Assembly (NCBI GenBank): GCA_026394195.1
Contig: JAPKYS010000071.1
Coordinates: forward strand, 1-64,000
Origin: a bacterium
Lineage (GTDB): Bacteria > Electryoneota > B3-LCP
Direction of reading: 5' to 3'
Length of the DNA: 64,000 nt
Part shown: piece after piece, positions 35,126 to 42,827 of the stretch
Layout: each line of letters opens with the position of its first letter
How positions within the stretch are numbered: the first letter of the stretch is position 1
Program-made: the position numbers and the translations under genes
Notes under the pieces: model-generated
The model's input: the letters and a program-made list of their open reading frames with translations, nothing else
The model's database searches: none
Told to the model about the DNA's origin: nothing

Positions 35126-35845
35126 TCAGCGGACCGCGTGATCCAGAGCCGTATAGGCGTCATGCATCTGAGTGAACGCGGTCTTAATGGCCGCAACGTC
35201 ATCTTTTCCACAGGCTGCTGCCAGAGCATCAACCTTGGCGGAAAAGTCAGTACGCTTGACCTCGAACGAATTCGGGCACTTGCCGCCCGGACATTCGGCT
35301 TTCATGACCAGATCTTTCTTGGCAACCAGGTTCGCCATCGAGCCTTTCACCATTTCCATGTTGTTTGCATCGATGGCGGATTCCATTACATGCATCGAGC
35401 TGTGGAAATCATTGATCGCAGGAATGACTGTGTTTCCGCAGTTGCCGTCGCAGCCGGTGGCTTTAGCAGTCTTTGTATCCATTGCGCAGGCAGCTTTAGT
35501 ATCTCCAGCCCCCATGGGGCAACCACCGCAACCGGCCGCTTTAGCCTTGTCTTCGGCTTTAGTCTTGCCTTCTGCCTTGGCGCCGGCATTGACTACGGCG
35601 ATACCCATTTTCTCCAGGTCAGCCTGAGTTACGTAGGCGGTTGGATTTTTCTTGAATGCATCTTCGCAGGACTGGCTGCAGAAATAAAGGCTGCCGGCTT
35701 TTCCTTCGATTTTAAGGGTCGCTTTGGCAGGATCGACTTCCATTTTGCACACGGGATCTTTGACGACTTCGCCCGTAATCGCCATGGTAATCAGCACGAC
35801 GGTCAGTAGCAGCGTCAACCCAAATCCCAGAAATACCTTTTTCAT
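35126..35845 (-). CDS. Exported Cys-rich YHS-domain protein
   Basis: A 239-residue protein with a signal peptide or N-terminal anchor (residues 1-23). A YHS domain follows (V-K-D-P-V-C-K-M...Y-F-C-S-Q-S-C-E-D-A-F, about 25-75). Next is a Lys/Ala-rich linker, two Cys-rich segments (G-C-G-G-C-P-M-G; G-C-D-G-N-C-G), and a helical C-terminal domain with C-P-G-G-K-C. YHS domains bind copper or other metals. It is the last gene of the selenoprotein/polyferredoxin operon and may be a metal-binding electron carrier or metal-sensing partner. AAGGAAAG precedes the ATG. Confidence 0.8.
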   Translation of the reverse strand: MKKVFLGFGLTLLLTVVLITMAITGEVVKDPVCKMEVDPAKATLKIEGKAGSLYFCSQSCEDAFKKNPTAYVTQADLEKMGIAVVNAGAKAEGKTKAEDKAKAAGCGGCPMGAGDTKAACAMDTKTAKATGCDGNCGNTVIPAINDFHSSMHVMESAIDANNMEMVKGSMANLVAKKDLVMKAECPGGKCPNSFEVKRTDFSAKVDALAAACGKDDVAAIKTAFTQMHDAYTALDHAVR

Positions 35846-35936
35846 TTTCTTTCCTTTTGAGCCTATTGATTCTTATTTTTCTTTCAAGTATTTAACAGCA
35901 AGCTGCCCTGGTGAGTTCCCGGTTGGAAGCAGATAG

Positions 35937-36890
35937 CTATCCGCAACACGATCCGGAACAGTCAGTATCTTGCGCTCCGGGGTTATTCAACTTTTTCGCT
36001 GCCTTGGCTGCCAGGCGTTCCTGTCTGGAGCTTAGGAATTTCGGTATCTTATAGTATTTCAATTTCCAATTCCAGCGGTATTCGACGAATTTGCAGGCGG
36101 TGCAGTCGAGGCATTTGATGCAGTGAGCGGTATTGACTTCGGTGCGAACGACTAGATCGACGGGGCAGCGAGTCGTGCATTGACCACAATCGGCGCAAAC
36201 CTCTTTGACCGATGGCATCACGATGCTGCTGCGGTTGAACCAACCGTAGATTAATCCGAGTGGGCAGGAGGTGCGGCAAAAAGGTCGTTTGGTGAAGACA
36301 AACCAGATTAAGAATCCTGCCAGAATGACCATCTTCAGCCAGAAGTCGAAATCAATCGCTTCGGGTGGGATGGTCGATTCCCCCGTCAACGGATCAATAG
36401 GATTCCACACCGCCCAGGGGATGGCAGCAATCAAAGCTCCATTGGGGCATAAAGCGGAAAACCAGTGCTTCCCGGTCAGGAAGGGAAGTAGTATAGCCAG
36501 CACGATGAGCGAGAACCAGCGGAAATATCCGAGCAGCCTGGGCACGGAAATTTTGATGCTTCGGATCTTATACATCATATCCTGCAGAAATCCGAAGGGG
36601 CAGAGCCATCCACAAATAAAACGTCCTCCAATGACGCCAAGGACGGCGAGGAAGCCCATGAGATACAGAGGGAATTGGTGTTGAGCTGAATAAAATTGCA
36701 GTGCGCCAATGGGGCAGGAAGAGATCGCCATAGGGCAGGCGTGGCAGTTCAAACCGGGCACGCAGCCTGCCTTCAAGGGCCCATCGTAGATTATCTTGGT
36801 GGAGATGACCTTGAGGTAACAGTTATATCCGATGACGCCGACGCTTACTTGGGCAATGCGCCGGGCGATAAGCAATTTTCTTGGATCCAT
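35937..36890 (-). CDS. NapH-like membrane polyferredoxin
   Basis: A 317-residue integral membrane iron-sulfur protein with about four to five transmembrane segments and the cytosolic-side motif C-G-W-L-C-P-F-G of NapH/CcoG/RdxA-type proteins. A second C-x3-C-P (T-S-C-P-L-G) follows. The C-terminal ferredoxin clusters are C-A-D-C-G-Q-C-T-T-R-C-P and C-I-K-C-L-D-C-T-A-C. The early N-terminal part has C-H-A-C-P and S-S-C-P-I-G-A. The tail ends C-S-G-S-C-C-G. It likely moves electrons across the membrane to the two selenothioredoxins encoded just upstream in the same operon (inference). Confidence 0.88.
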   Translation of the reverse strand: MDPRKLLIARRIAQVSVGVIGYNCYLKVISTKIIYDGPLKAGCVPGLNCHACPMAISSCPIGALQFYSAQHQFPLYLMGFLAVLGVIGGRFICGWLCPFGFLQDMMYKIRSIKISVPRLLGYFRWFSLIVLAILLPFLTGKHWFSALCPNGALIAAIPWAVWNPIDPLTGESTIPPEAIDFDFWLKMVILAGFLIWFVFTKRPFCRTSCPLGLIYGWFNRSSIVMPSVKEVCADCGQCTTRCPVDLVVRTEVNTAHCIKCLDCTACKFVEYRWNWKLKYYKIPKFLSSRQERLAAKAAKKLNNPGAQDTDCSGSCCG

Positions 36891-36983
36891 GTGGTGCCGC
36901 TGCCTGCAACGATTTCAATTCAGTGAAATAACTATTCAGTTCTCTCTTCTCGAAAAGGCTCATCCGAGCCCGATGCACTCCAG

Positions 36984-37097
36984 TCAGAGACCCGAGGTTT
37001 CGATGCGCAGCCCGTTGGGATCTCCCTTGGTGATTCCGAAATAGAGCAGCGTTGCGATGGCCGCTACAACCAGCAGATATTTGAGCAGGGTTTTCAC
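36984..37097 (-). CDS. Short single-pass membrane peptide in the redox operon
   Basis: A 37-residue frame between the second selenoprotein gene and the polyferredoxin gene, starting with GTG at 37097. It reads M-K-T-L-L-K-Y-L-L-V-V-A-A-I-A-T-L-L, then a short polar tail ending T-S-G-L. One transmembrane helix (about 4-21) is followed by a positively charged residue and a polar tail. The start lies 22 bases after the upstream stop, with the same orientation and spacing as the operon. A weak hairpin (GGCTC-GGAT-GAGCC then TTTT, 36970-36953) follows. I do not recognise a family. Confidence 0.45.
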   Translation of the reverse strand: MKTLLKYLLVVAAIATLLYFGITKGDPNGLRIETSGL

Positions 37098-37119
37098 TGG
37101 CGAGTTGGTTCGATTGAGT

Positions 37120-37638
37120 TTATTCCTTGATCAGCTCGTCCACGACCTTTTTGATGTCATCTGTCTTTAGAAAGGTGGTGCTGGTACGGATGACGCCTTT
37201 TTTGTCAATGATGATAAGGTGCGGCAACTTAGAGATTTGGTAATCCCTGACGACGCCGGTTTCTCGGCATACCAGGACCGGAAACTGGATCTCATACCGT
37301 TTTGCTTCTGCAGCAGCTTGCGGCGCGGGATTGATCGAGTTCATGGAGAGGATGGTTACTTGCTCTCCGGGATACTCTTTGGCAATATTGGCTAAATGCG
37401 GAATCTCCGCATGGCATTGACGTCAGTCAGATTTCCAGAACCCCAGGATGACCACTTTCCCCAGGTAGTCTGAAAGTTTGTAATCCTTTCCATCTGTGCT
37501 TTTTAAGGTGAAGTCAGGAGCCGACACACCCTCCTTCAATGCTCCGAAGCAGGGGGCGGTCCAGGAAGAAATCACGACCAGGATCAGCAGCAGTCCTGCA
37601 GCGCGTATTGTTATTTTTCTTAGTCTCATGGATGTCAT
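37120..37638 (-). CDS. Exported thioredoxin-fold selenoprotein (U-R-Q-C), TlpA/AhpC-like
   Basis: With the in-frame TGA at 37425-37423 read as selenocysteine, the gene gives 172 residues. A signal peptide covers about 1-33 (ending A-P-C-F-G-A), followed by A-P-D-F-T-L and [11 protein letters not shown], then U72-R-Q-C75 and H-A-E-I-P. The thioredoxin cis-Pro loop reads L-P-H-L-I-I-I-D. The TGA sits exactly at the first Cys of CxxC, and coding continues unbroken on both sides. A SECIS-like hairpin follows (37396-37412). The start at 37638 has AGGA seven bases upstream and lies just after the preceding stop. Predicted role: periplasmic thiol/selenol reductase or peroxidase. Confidence 0.88.
37396..37412 (-). 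promoter_or_regulatory. SECIS-like hairpin of the U-R-Q-C gene
   Basis: On the mRNA, ten bases after UGA, seven perfect pairs (AUGCGGA/UCCGCAU) close a G-A-U loop that begins with G. The loop lies 17 bases after the UGA, inside the 16-37 window known for bacterial SECIS elements. Confidence 0.75.
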
Positions 37639-37642
37639 CAGA

Positions 37643-38500
37643 TTATCCTGTTGGTGGATTTGCCAGTAGTTCAGCAATCATTGACTTGATCTCTTCCAGG
37701 TGGGGAAGAAATTGTTCAGCCGAAGACGCGCCATCGTATCGCAGCCGTATCTGACCGACCTGATCGATCAGGAACATGGATGGTCTTAATCCCACTGCAT
37801 AAGCAACGAACATTTGTCCCACTTCACCGCCCATCTCATCGTAACAGAGCGGGAAAGTGATAGGTATCGGTTTGATGACCGTGTTTGGCGCGTAGAAATT
37901 CAGGAAATCCCAACCCGCATTTTCATTGATGCCCGTCACCCATACCTTGGAAGTATCGTTCACGTCCCATATCTGCGTCTGGAAGCTCGGAATCTCCGTG
38001 CCGATGCAGTAACTTCACGTCGATTCGAAGAAGTACAGCAGGACGATCTTGCCTGCAGAACCCGCGAGCGAGACCAGATTGGAGTCCAAGTCGTATACTG
38101 AAAATTGAGGCGCTGGGTTTCCAGGGTAAGGTCCTTCAGCAATTAGTGTCCAGCTTGCCGCTGAAACCTGCCCGGATGAAACGGTCAAAGTATCCGAATT
38201 CTGATATTCAATTGAAGAATCCGGCGCGATCGAATCTGTGTGGCTCATCGCCAGCAGATGAGACCCAGCAAGCACATTGTTCAGAGTGTACGGATTATCG
38301 TAGGTTCCCAGATTCACATCATCCAGAGCGATTTCCACCGAATCCGCCAGCGTACTATCCGGCAGCAGGGCTTCAACCCGGATGCTGCCGTATTGGAGTA
38401 CAGCAGTCGCTGGTGGATCGCCGCAACCCTGTAACCAGAGGCTGCTCAGAATGAGCAGGGCGATCAGGGTGAACCCCATCCGAGCTGATGTCGATCTCAT
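37643..38500 (-). CDS. Lipoprotein TlpA-like selenoprotein (U-S-Y-C)
   Basis: Reading the in-frame TGA at 38017-38015 as selenocysteine gives 285 residues. A lipobox L-Q-G-C26 is followed by a beta-sandwich PEGA-like segment (about 35-120), then the redoxin domain A-P-Q-F-S-V...[11 protein letters not shown]162-S-Y-C165, I-G-T-E-I-P. The cis-Pro loop is R-P-S-M-F-L-I-D. The TGA again replaces the first Cys of CxxC, and the frame is open for 124 further codons. The ATG overlaps the barrel gene stop (ATGA). A SECIS-like hairpin follows the TGA. It is probably anchored in a membrane facing the periplasm. Confidence 0.88.
37984..38002 (-). promoter_or_regulatory. SECIS-like hairpin of the U-S-Y-C gene
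   Basis: Twelve bases after UGA, GGCACGGA pairs with UCCGAGCU (one A-A mismatch, one G-U pair) around a G-A-U loop. The loop lies 20 bases after the UGA. Loop and upper stem (CGGA-GAU-UCCG) are identical to those of the neighbouring selenoprotein gene. Confidence 0.7.
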
Positions 38501-39489
38501 AGGATGTGCTCCAAAGTGATCAGATACGTGTTCATCTGGATTTCTTGATCACTCCAGTAGTATCTGTATCTGAACATGACCTTGGTTTCAGCAAAGAGAT
38601 TATGGGTGATGCTGGCTGAGAAGGAATCGCTTTCAAAGTGATCCCCCTGAATTAGAGCCAGAGCCGCAGGATCTTTTGGTTTTCCCGTATAAAACCGGGC
38701 TCGAAGTTTGAGGATGGTCGCCCAGGATAAATACTGGTCGATTTCAATCGCCGGCGCGTGCGAGAGATAGTGAGTGGTATCCCAGTGTTCACGCCATTCC
38801 AGATGCACTGCGGTTTTGGTGGGGAAAAATTGTGAAATCCAGAACGTCAGCGTGTTGGAGACGAAATCGGCGCGGTCCCCGGAAGCAAAGAAGTAACTAT
38901 GCCGCACCTGAAAAGCTGTTGATTTCGTCAGCGATTGTCGTAAGGTTAATTCCGTGGAATGCGCGTCACTTCTCGATGATCCTGCAGTATCCACCTTATT
39001 GGAGTAGTAGGCGTAGGAGCCTTCCATCCAGAAAAAACCCGCCCAATCGATTCTCCCACCAACTTCGAACATCTCCCCTAAAAAGCTACCCGATCCCCTG
39101 GTCACCTGGGTGCTGGCATGAGCCTCGGTGGCTCCGCTTAAGTTGCGGACGTATTTGAGGTTGAACAGGTCCTGCCACTTGTCACGATCCAGATCCGAAT
39201 ACTGGTATTTGACGTGGATAACGTCATTGATCCCCAAACTCTGCGTCACCTTCACTAAAGCGCGATTCTCAGGGAAATCCGCAATATAGGGTACGGGTTG
39301 CGAGTATAATTGTCCGGGATATTCGAACAGAATGGGGTTGGGATACTTGTACTTGAGGTAATCCGTGTACTGGTACTCCATTTTCAGTTGCGTGAAGCTG
39401 CCGATACTCAGAGGTCCAGCCAAACTCAAAAGTGGTAAAAGCATGAGCAAGACAAAGCTCAATATCCCGCGCCGCTGGTGTGGTGACAT
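38497..39489 (-). CDS. Outer-membrane beta-barrel protein of the redox operon
   Basis: A 330-residue exported protein. A signal peptide covers about 1-24. Alternating hydrophobic/aromatic beta strands fill the rest, for example F-Q-V-R-H-S-Y-F-F-A-S-G and V-M-F-R-Y-R-Y-Y-W-S-D, and it ends in a strand [10 protein letters not shown]. It contains no cysteine motif and no haem-binding site. The size fits a 16-strand porin-like barrel. Its stop overlaps the start of the lipoprotein selenoprotein (ATGA), so the two are coupled. I cannot name a family; MtrB/PioB-like electron-conduit barrels are larger. Confidence 0.75.
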   Translation of the reverse strand: MSPHQRRGILSFVLLMLLPLLSLAGPLSIGSFTQLKMEYQYTDYLKYKYPNPILFEYPGQLYSQPVPYIADFPENRALVKVTQSLGINDVIHVKYQYSDLDRDKWQDLFNLKYVRNLSGATEAHASTQVTRGSGSFLGEMFEVGGRIDWAGFFWMEGSYAYYSNKVDTAGSSRSDAHSTELTLRQSLTKSTAFQVRHSYFFASGDRADFVSNTLTFWISQFFPTKTAVHLEWREHWDTTHYLSHAPAIEIDQYLSWATILKLRARFYTGKPKDPAALALIQGDHFESDSFSASITHNLFAETKVMFRYRYYWSDQEIQMNTYLITLEHIL

Positions 39490-39611
39490 AATTCTATCCG
39501 CAGCTTACCGGTGTGATTGATTAACAGATCACCCGGCGTTGGTTACGATTGCTCCCTGGTGAAGGTCAAATTTGGGTGGTTAATTGCTGCTCGTCCGAGC
39601 AGAAGGGTTTA

Positions 39612-39818
39612 TCACGTAGGGCACTCGCCTGCCGATCCCGAGTAACCTCCGTCCTCAACTTTGCAGAGGTCGCTGTCTTCGGCGTCATCGGCATACATTA
39701 CCGGATCGCTGACCGGCTGATCCAACAGGTATACCCTCTTTACCGCGCAGCCGCTGAGGTAAAACACCAGGCTGATGCCGATGATGAGGATGTATAGGAA
39801 GGACAACTTCTTGCGCAC
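39612..39818 (-). CDS. Small lipoprotein, first gene of the redox operon
   Basis: A 68-residue lipoprotein. The signal sequence ends F-Y-L-S-G-C24, a clear lipobox, followed by an acidic tail with two cysteines (D-L-C-K and G-E-C-P-T). It starts with GTG at 39818, supported by GAGGGG upstream and by the promoter at 39851-39879. The two C-terminal cysteines could pair. No family is recognised. The gene is followed by 122 bases before the barrel gene. Confidence 0.65.
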   Translation of the reverse strand: MRKKLSFLYILIIGISLVFYLSGCAVKRVYLLDQPVSDPVMYADDAEDSDLCKVEDGGYSGSAGECPT

Positions 39819-39850
39819 TTTTACTTACCCCTCGGTGGTGATCATATTCC

Positions 39851-39879
39851 AATTTAACCAAAAAACTACTGGAAGTCAA
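39851..39879 (-). promoter_or_regulatory. Promoter of the selenoprotein redox operon
   Basis: Minus strand TTGACT (39879-39874), 17-base spacer, TAAATT (39856-39851). Transcription would start near 39844, about 26 bases before the GTG at 39818. Confidence 0.65.
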
Positions 39880-39909
39880 GCAGTTTTTTTTCTTATCAGC
39901 CAAGATGTC

Positions 39910-40821
39910 TTAATAAACCTTTCGCCTTTTAGTAAATAGGATCGTTATTAAAATCAACACGACGCTCATTGAAGCAATCACAGCCAGGTTCTTGCTGAAA
40001 AGGAAATCTGTCACGAAATTTCGTTTGGTTTGGGGATGAGCGAAATTCAAAGTCCAACTTTTTCCCGCAATAGGTTCGCTGATGATCGTGTAGTTTTTGC
40101 CGTTCAGATCAATTTGTTGCATTTGCCGAACGTTCGTGGGAAGTGAGACGTTCTGAACATTAATCCAAAGCAATTTCCAGGCCTGATCGGTCAAATAGAT
40201 GATCATACCTGAATCCAACTTCGCAGATGTCAGGATACTTGACAGAATTACACTATAATCAACTTCAGCAACTAAATACGCGACCGGTTGTGCGGTTGCA
40301 TCACGAACGGGGACAGTCCATTCTTCGATGAATGCTTCGCCTTCACGACTTAGCATTTCCTTGCGGATCCGTTTCCCCGGATCCGGTACGTTGACTTGAA
40401 TGATTTCCAGCCCGGATCCTGCGAGGCGTTTACCTTCGACATCTCGCAGAGTTACCCGCAGAATTCCGGCGCCCCGAGCCGGCATCGCCAGACAGGCAGC
40501 GTCCATAGCTTGAAGGAATCCATCATCCCAATCCCGATTGATTTTTCCCTTCAACCCTTTGGCAATGCCCTCTCGCAAACCTCGCTGTTCGGCTAAAGCG
40601 ATCAATTCACCTTCAATCGCCCCCAGTTTCTCGTTGAAATCACCCGTGCAGGTTTTTGCCTGAGATGACAGTATTCCCTTATGCTGGTCATCGATCATTT
40701 TGTCCGTTTGGGCCGTTAGAAAACCTCCCAAAACCACCAGCATGACCAGCGCCAGAATCGTGATGATCCAGAGTTTGCTTTTTGATCGAATACGATCTGA
40801 TGCTTTTTCGGAAGGGGTCAT
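39910..40821 (-). CDS. Membrane protein with periplasmic sensor-like (Cache-type) domain and no output domain
   Basis: A 303-residue protein. A first transmembrane helix (about 18-36) and a last one (about 278-296) flank a 240-residue extracytoplasmic alpha/beta region. That region resembles dCache sensor domains: a long N-terminal helix, then R-V-T-L-R-D-V-E-G-K-R-L and a second half with Y-L-V-A-E-V-D-Y. Only K-R-R-K-V-Y follows the second helix, so there is no HAMP, kinase, cyclase or chemotaxis domain. It may be an orphan sensor that signals through a partner, or a truncated receptor. It lies 16 bases after dapF. Confidence 0.6.
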   Translation of the reverse strand: MTPSEKASDRIRSKSKLWIITILALVMLVVLGGFLTAQTDKMIDDQHKGILSSQAKTCTGDFNEKLGAIEGELIALAEQRGLREGIAKGLKGKINRDWDDGFLQAMDAACLAMPARGAGILRVTLRDVEGKRLAGSGLEIIQVNVPDPGKRIRKEMLSREGEAFIEEWTVPVRDATAQPVAYLVAEVDYSVILSSILTSAKLDSGMIIYLTDQAWKLLWINVQNVSLPTNVRQMQQIDLNGKNYTIISEPIAGKSWTLNFAHPQTKRNFVTDFLFSKNLAVIASMSVVLILITILFTKRRKVY

Positions 40822-40837
40822 TGAGTCGCTTCAGCGC

Positions 40838-41704
40838 TTAGAATTCCACGACTCCGTGAAACACGTAAACCGCTTCACCTTCAAGCGTTGCGTCCCGGTA
40901 TTCCGGCGCAATGGCGACTCGCTGCTCGCCTCCAGTCTGCAATACCCGGATATTCACGCCGAAAGGGAGATGCCCTAAAGCGATACCCGCCGCCACGGCA
41001 GCCACTGCGCCCGATCCGCAGGACAGAGTCAATCCGCAGCCGCGTTCCCAGACCTGCTGCCTTACGGTATCCGGCGTTTCCAGGTGGACAAAGGACACAT
41101 TTATGCCTTCCGGGAAGTTCGCGTGGTTTTCGAGAATCGGCCCCAGTTTTTTCACCAAGACGTCATCGTATTCACCGTAAATGACCACGTGGGGATTTCC
41201 TACGGATAAAGCCGTGATCTTATAGGGTTTCTCTTCGATTTTCAGCTCTTCGTTAATGCACTCACCCTTACCCTTCATCGGGATGGTGCTGCGCTCGAAA
41301 GTAACCTGCGGCATGCCGACGCGAACCCGCTCTGCGGCGAGAATTTCCACAGATACTTCCCCCCCTAATGTCTGGATGGTCATCGGTGAGCTGACCGGAT
41401 ATCCTTGGTCCCGAATGAACAAACCCAGGCAGCGCAATCCATTTCCGCACATTTGCGCCTCCTTGCCATCGGAGTTGAAGTACTTCATCCGGTAATCGCT
41501 CTGCTTGGAATCCAGAAGTACGATGAGACCATCTGCACCGACGCCGACGTGACGGTTGCAAAGCTTGCTGATGGATTCCCAATGCCACCAACTTGGAGTG
41601 TCGGGGTGTTTGATTCCATTCACCATGATGAGATCATTGCCGTTGGCATGATATTTCGAGAAATACATGACATTTTTGCTCGGCTGGCGTGGTGTGACGT
41701 TCAT
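40838..41704 (-). CDS. dapF: Diaminopimelate epimerase
   Basis: A 288-residue enzyme that converts LL- to meso-diaminopimelate for lysine and peptidoglycan. Both catalytic Cys motifs are present: Q-M-C-G-N-G-L-R-C and L-S-C-G-S-G-A. G-N-P-H-V-V and the S-x-G-x-E-x-Q-M-C context are typical. The second site reads S-C-G-S-G where A-C-G-T-G is usual, a tolerated variant. The start at 41704 has an AGG-type site; an in-frame ATG at 41668 gives a more compact N-terminus and is possible. Confidence 0.94.
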   Translation of the reverse strand: MNVTPRQPSKNVMYFSKYHANGNDLIMVNGIKHPDTPSWWHWESISKLCNRHVGVGADGLIVLLDSKQSDYRMKYFNSDGKEAQMCGNGLRCLGLFIRDQGYPVSSPMTIQTLGGEVSVEILAAERVRVGMPQVTFERSTIPMKGKGECINEELKIEEKPYKITALSVGNPHVVIYGEYDDVLVKKLGPILENHANFPEGINVSFVHLETPDTVRQQVWERGCGLTLSCGSGAVAAVAAGIALGHLPFGVNIRVLQTGGEQRVAIAPEYRDATLEGEAVYVFHGVVEF

Positions 41705-41777
41705 AGCTTGGCCTGCGGGTTAATTTTTAAAAAACTGCTGGGACTGCTTCGGATGATTATTGTAGATTAGATTCGAT

Positions 41778-42758
41778 CTATTTCAATTTCTTCAACGCTT
41801 CTTTGGCTTCTTTTTGATCCGGTTTCAGCTTCAGCGCCTCCTGGTATTCCTGCTTTGCCAAATCGATTTTTCCGGCTTTTTCATAAATTGTTCCCAGGCG
41901 GTAATGAGCCCATTCCAGCGGGGGTTCATCCTCTTTCAACGTCATGGTCATATACGTCTGGAGGCAGGCGGTGGCGCGCTCGAGATTTTGCCCGGAGATT
42001 GAAGCAGTTCGCCCGATCTGGTAGAGCGCTGTGGCGTTTTCCGGATGTTCTTTTAACACTGCCTCGTACACTGAGAATGCTTGATCATATTTTTCAGTCT
42101 GTTGATAGAGGAATCCCAGACCGTAACGCAAATCCAAGCTATCGGGGCACTGCGCAATGGCGCTCAGATATTCCTTTTCAGCCAGGTCGTACTTTTTGTC
42201 CTTGGTGTAGATTTGAGCGTACGCCTGACACCCCATTGCCATATTCCTCTTCTTGATCTCTTCCGCCTGCTGCAGCGCCTTCTTATCGCTCCCTCCCATG
42301 ATTCCCGGAGCCTGCAGATAATACTGCATTAATCCTGAACGCGCCTGCAAATTATCCGGATCCAACTCAACGGCTTTCTCGAATTCTTTCTTTACCTTGC
42401 CTGCCAGCGATGCCTGCTTGAAAATCCCGGCGCTTTGAGCCTTGGCTCCGTAGGAGTTTCCCAGCCAGAGGCGATAGTTAGTATCGTTGGGATGCAGTTC
42501 GACCGCTTTTTCCAGGTAACCGATGCTCTTCTCGACGTCATCATTAATGATGGCAATTCGACCGAGATAGAAAGCAGCTTCGTAATCACCGGGATTGGCC
42601 AGAAGACTGGATTCCAGCAGGTTTTTCGCTGCGGTATAATTTTTTTCTTCAAAAAGTTTTTTACCCTGTTCTGCCTGAGGGTCGGCTGCCGAAACGACCG
42701 GCGCTTGTAAGAGCAAAAATATGCCGACCAGCAGCCCGATCAATCTTGCGTTTTTCAT
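41778..42758 (-). CDS. Exported TPR repeat protein
   Basis: A 326-residue protein. A signal peptide covers 1-24 (V-V-S-A-A), then six to seven tetratricopeptide repeats reach the end. Clear repeat cores are A-A-F-Y-L-G-R-I-A-I, Y-E-A-A-F-Y and A-K-Q-E-Y-Q-E-A-L-K-L-K-P. It is likely a periplasmic scaffold for protein interactions. The neighbours (Tdh-like, DapF) give no functional clue. Confidence 0.87.
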   Translation of the reverse strand: MKNARLIGLLVGIFLLLQAPVVSAADPQAEQGKKLFEEKNYTAAKNLLESSLLANPGDYEAAFYLGRIAIINDDVEKSIGYLEKAVELHPNDTNYRLWLGNSYGAKAQSAGIFKQASLAGKVKKEFEKAVELDPDNLQARSGLMQYYLQAPGIMGGSDKKALQQAEEIKKRNMAMGCQAYAQIYTKDKKYDLAEKEYLSAIAQCPDSLDLRYGLGFLYQQTEKYDQAFSVYEAVLKEHPENATALYQIGRTASISGQNLERATACLQTYMTMTLKEDEPPLEWAHYRLGTIYEKAGKIDLAKQEYQEALKLKPDQKEAKEALKKLK

Positions 42759-42827
42759 ACTTTTATTCCATCTTTAAAAGGCAATTTCATCGCAAATACT
42801 GGCGCTTCCAACTTTATTTGCCGATGA

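Noticed and set aside
37120..38500. The TGA-split redoxin genes as pseudogenes
   Set aside because: Each gene has only one stop, no frameshift, good ribosome sites and full conserved motifs. Both stops hit the same catalytic Cys position, both are followed by SECIS-like hairpins, and selB is nearby.
37120..38500. Recoded UGA (Gly or Trp) across the genome
   Set aside because: TGA ends several genes normally here (for example the ABC ATPase at 16284-16286 and the barrel gene at 38497), so UGA is a standard stop outside the special sites.
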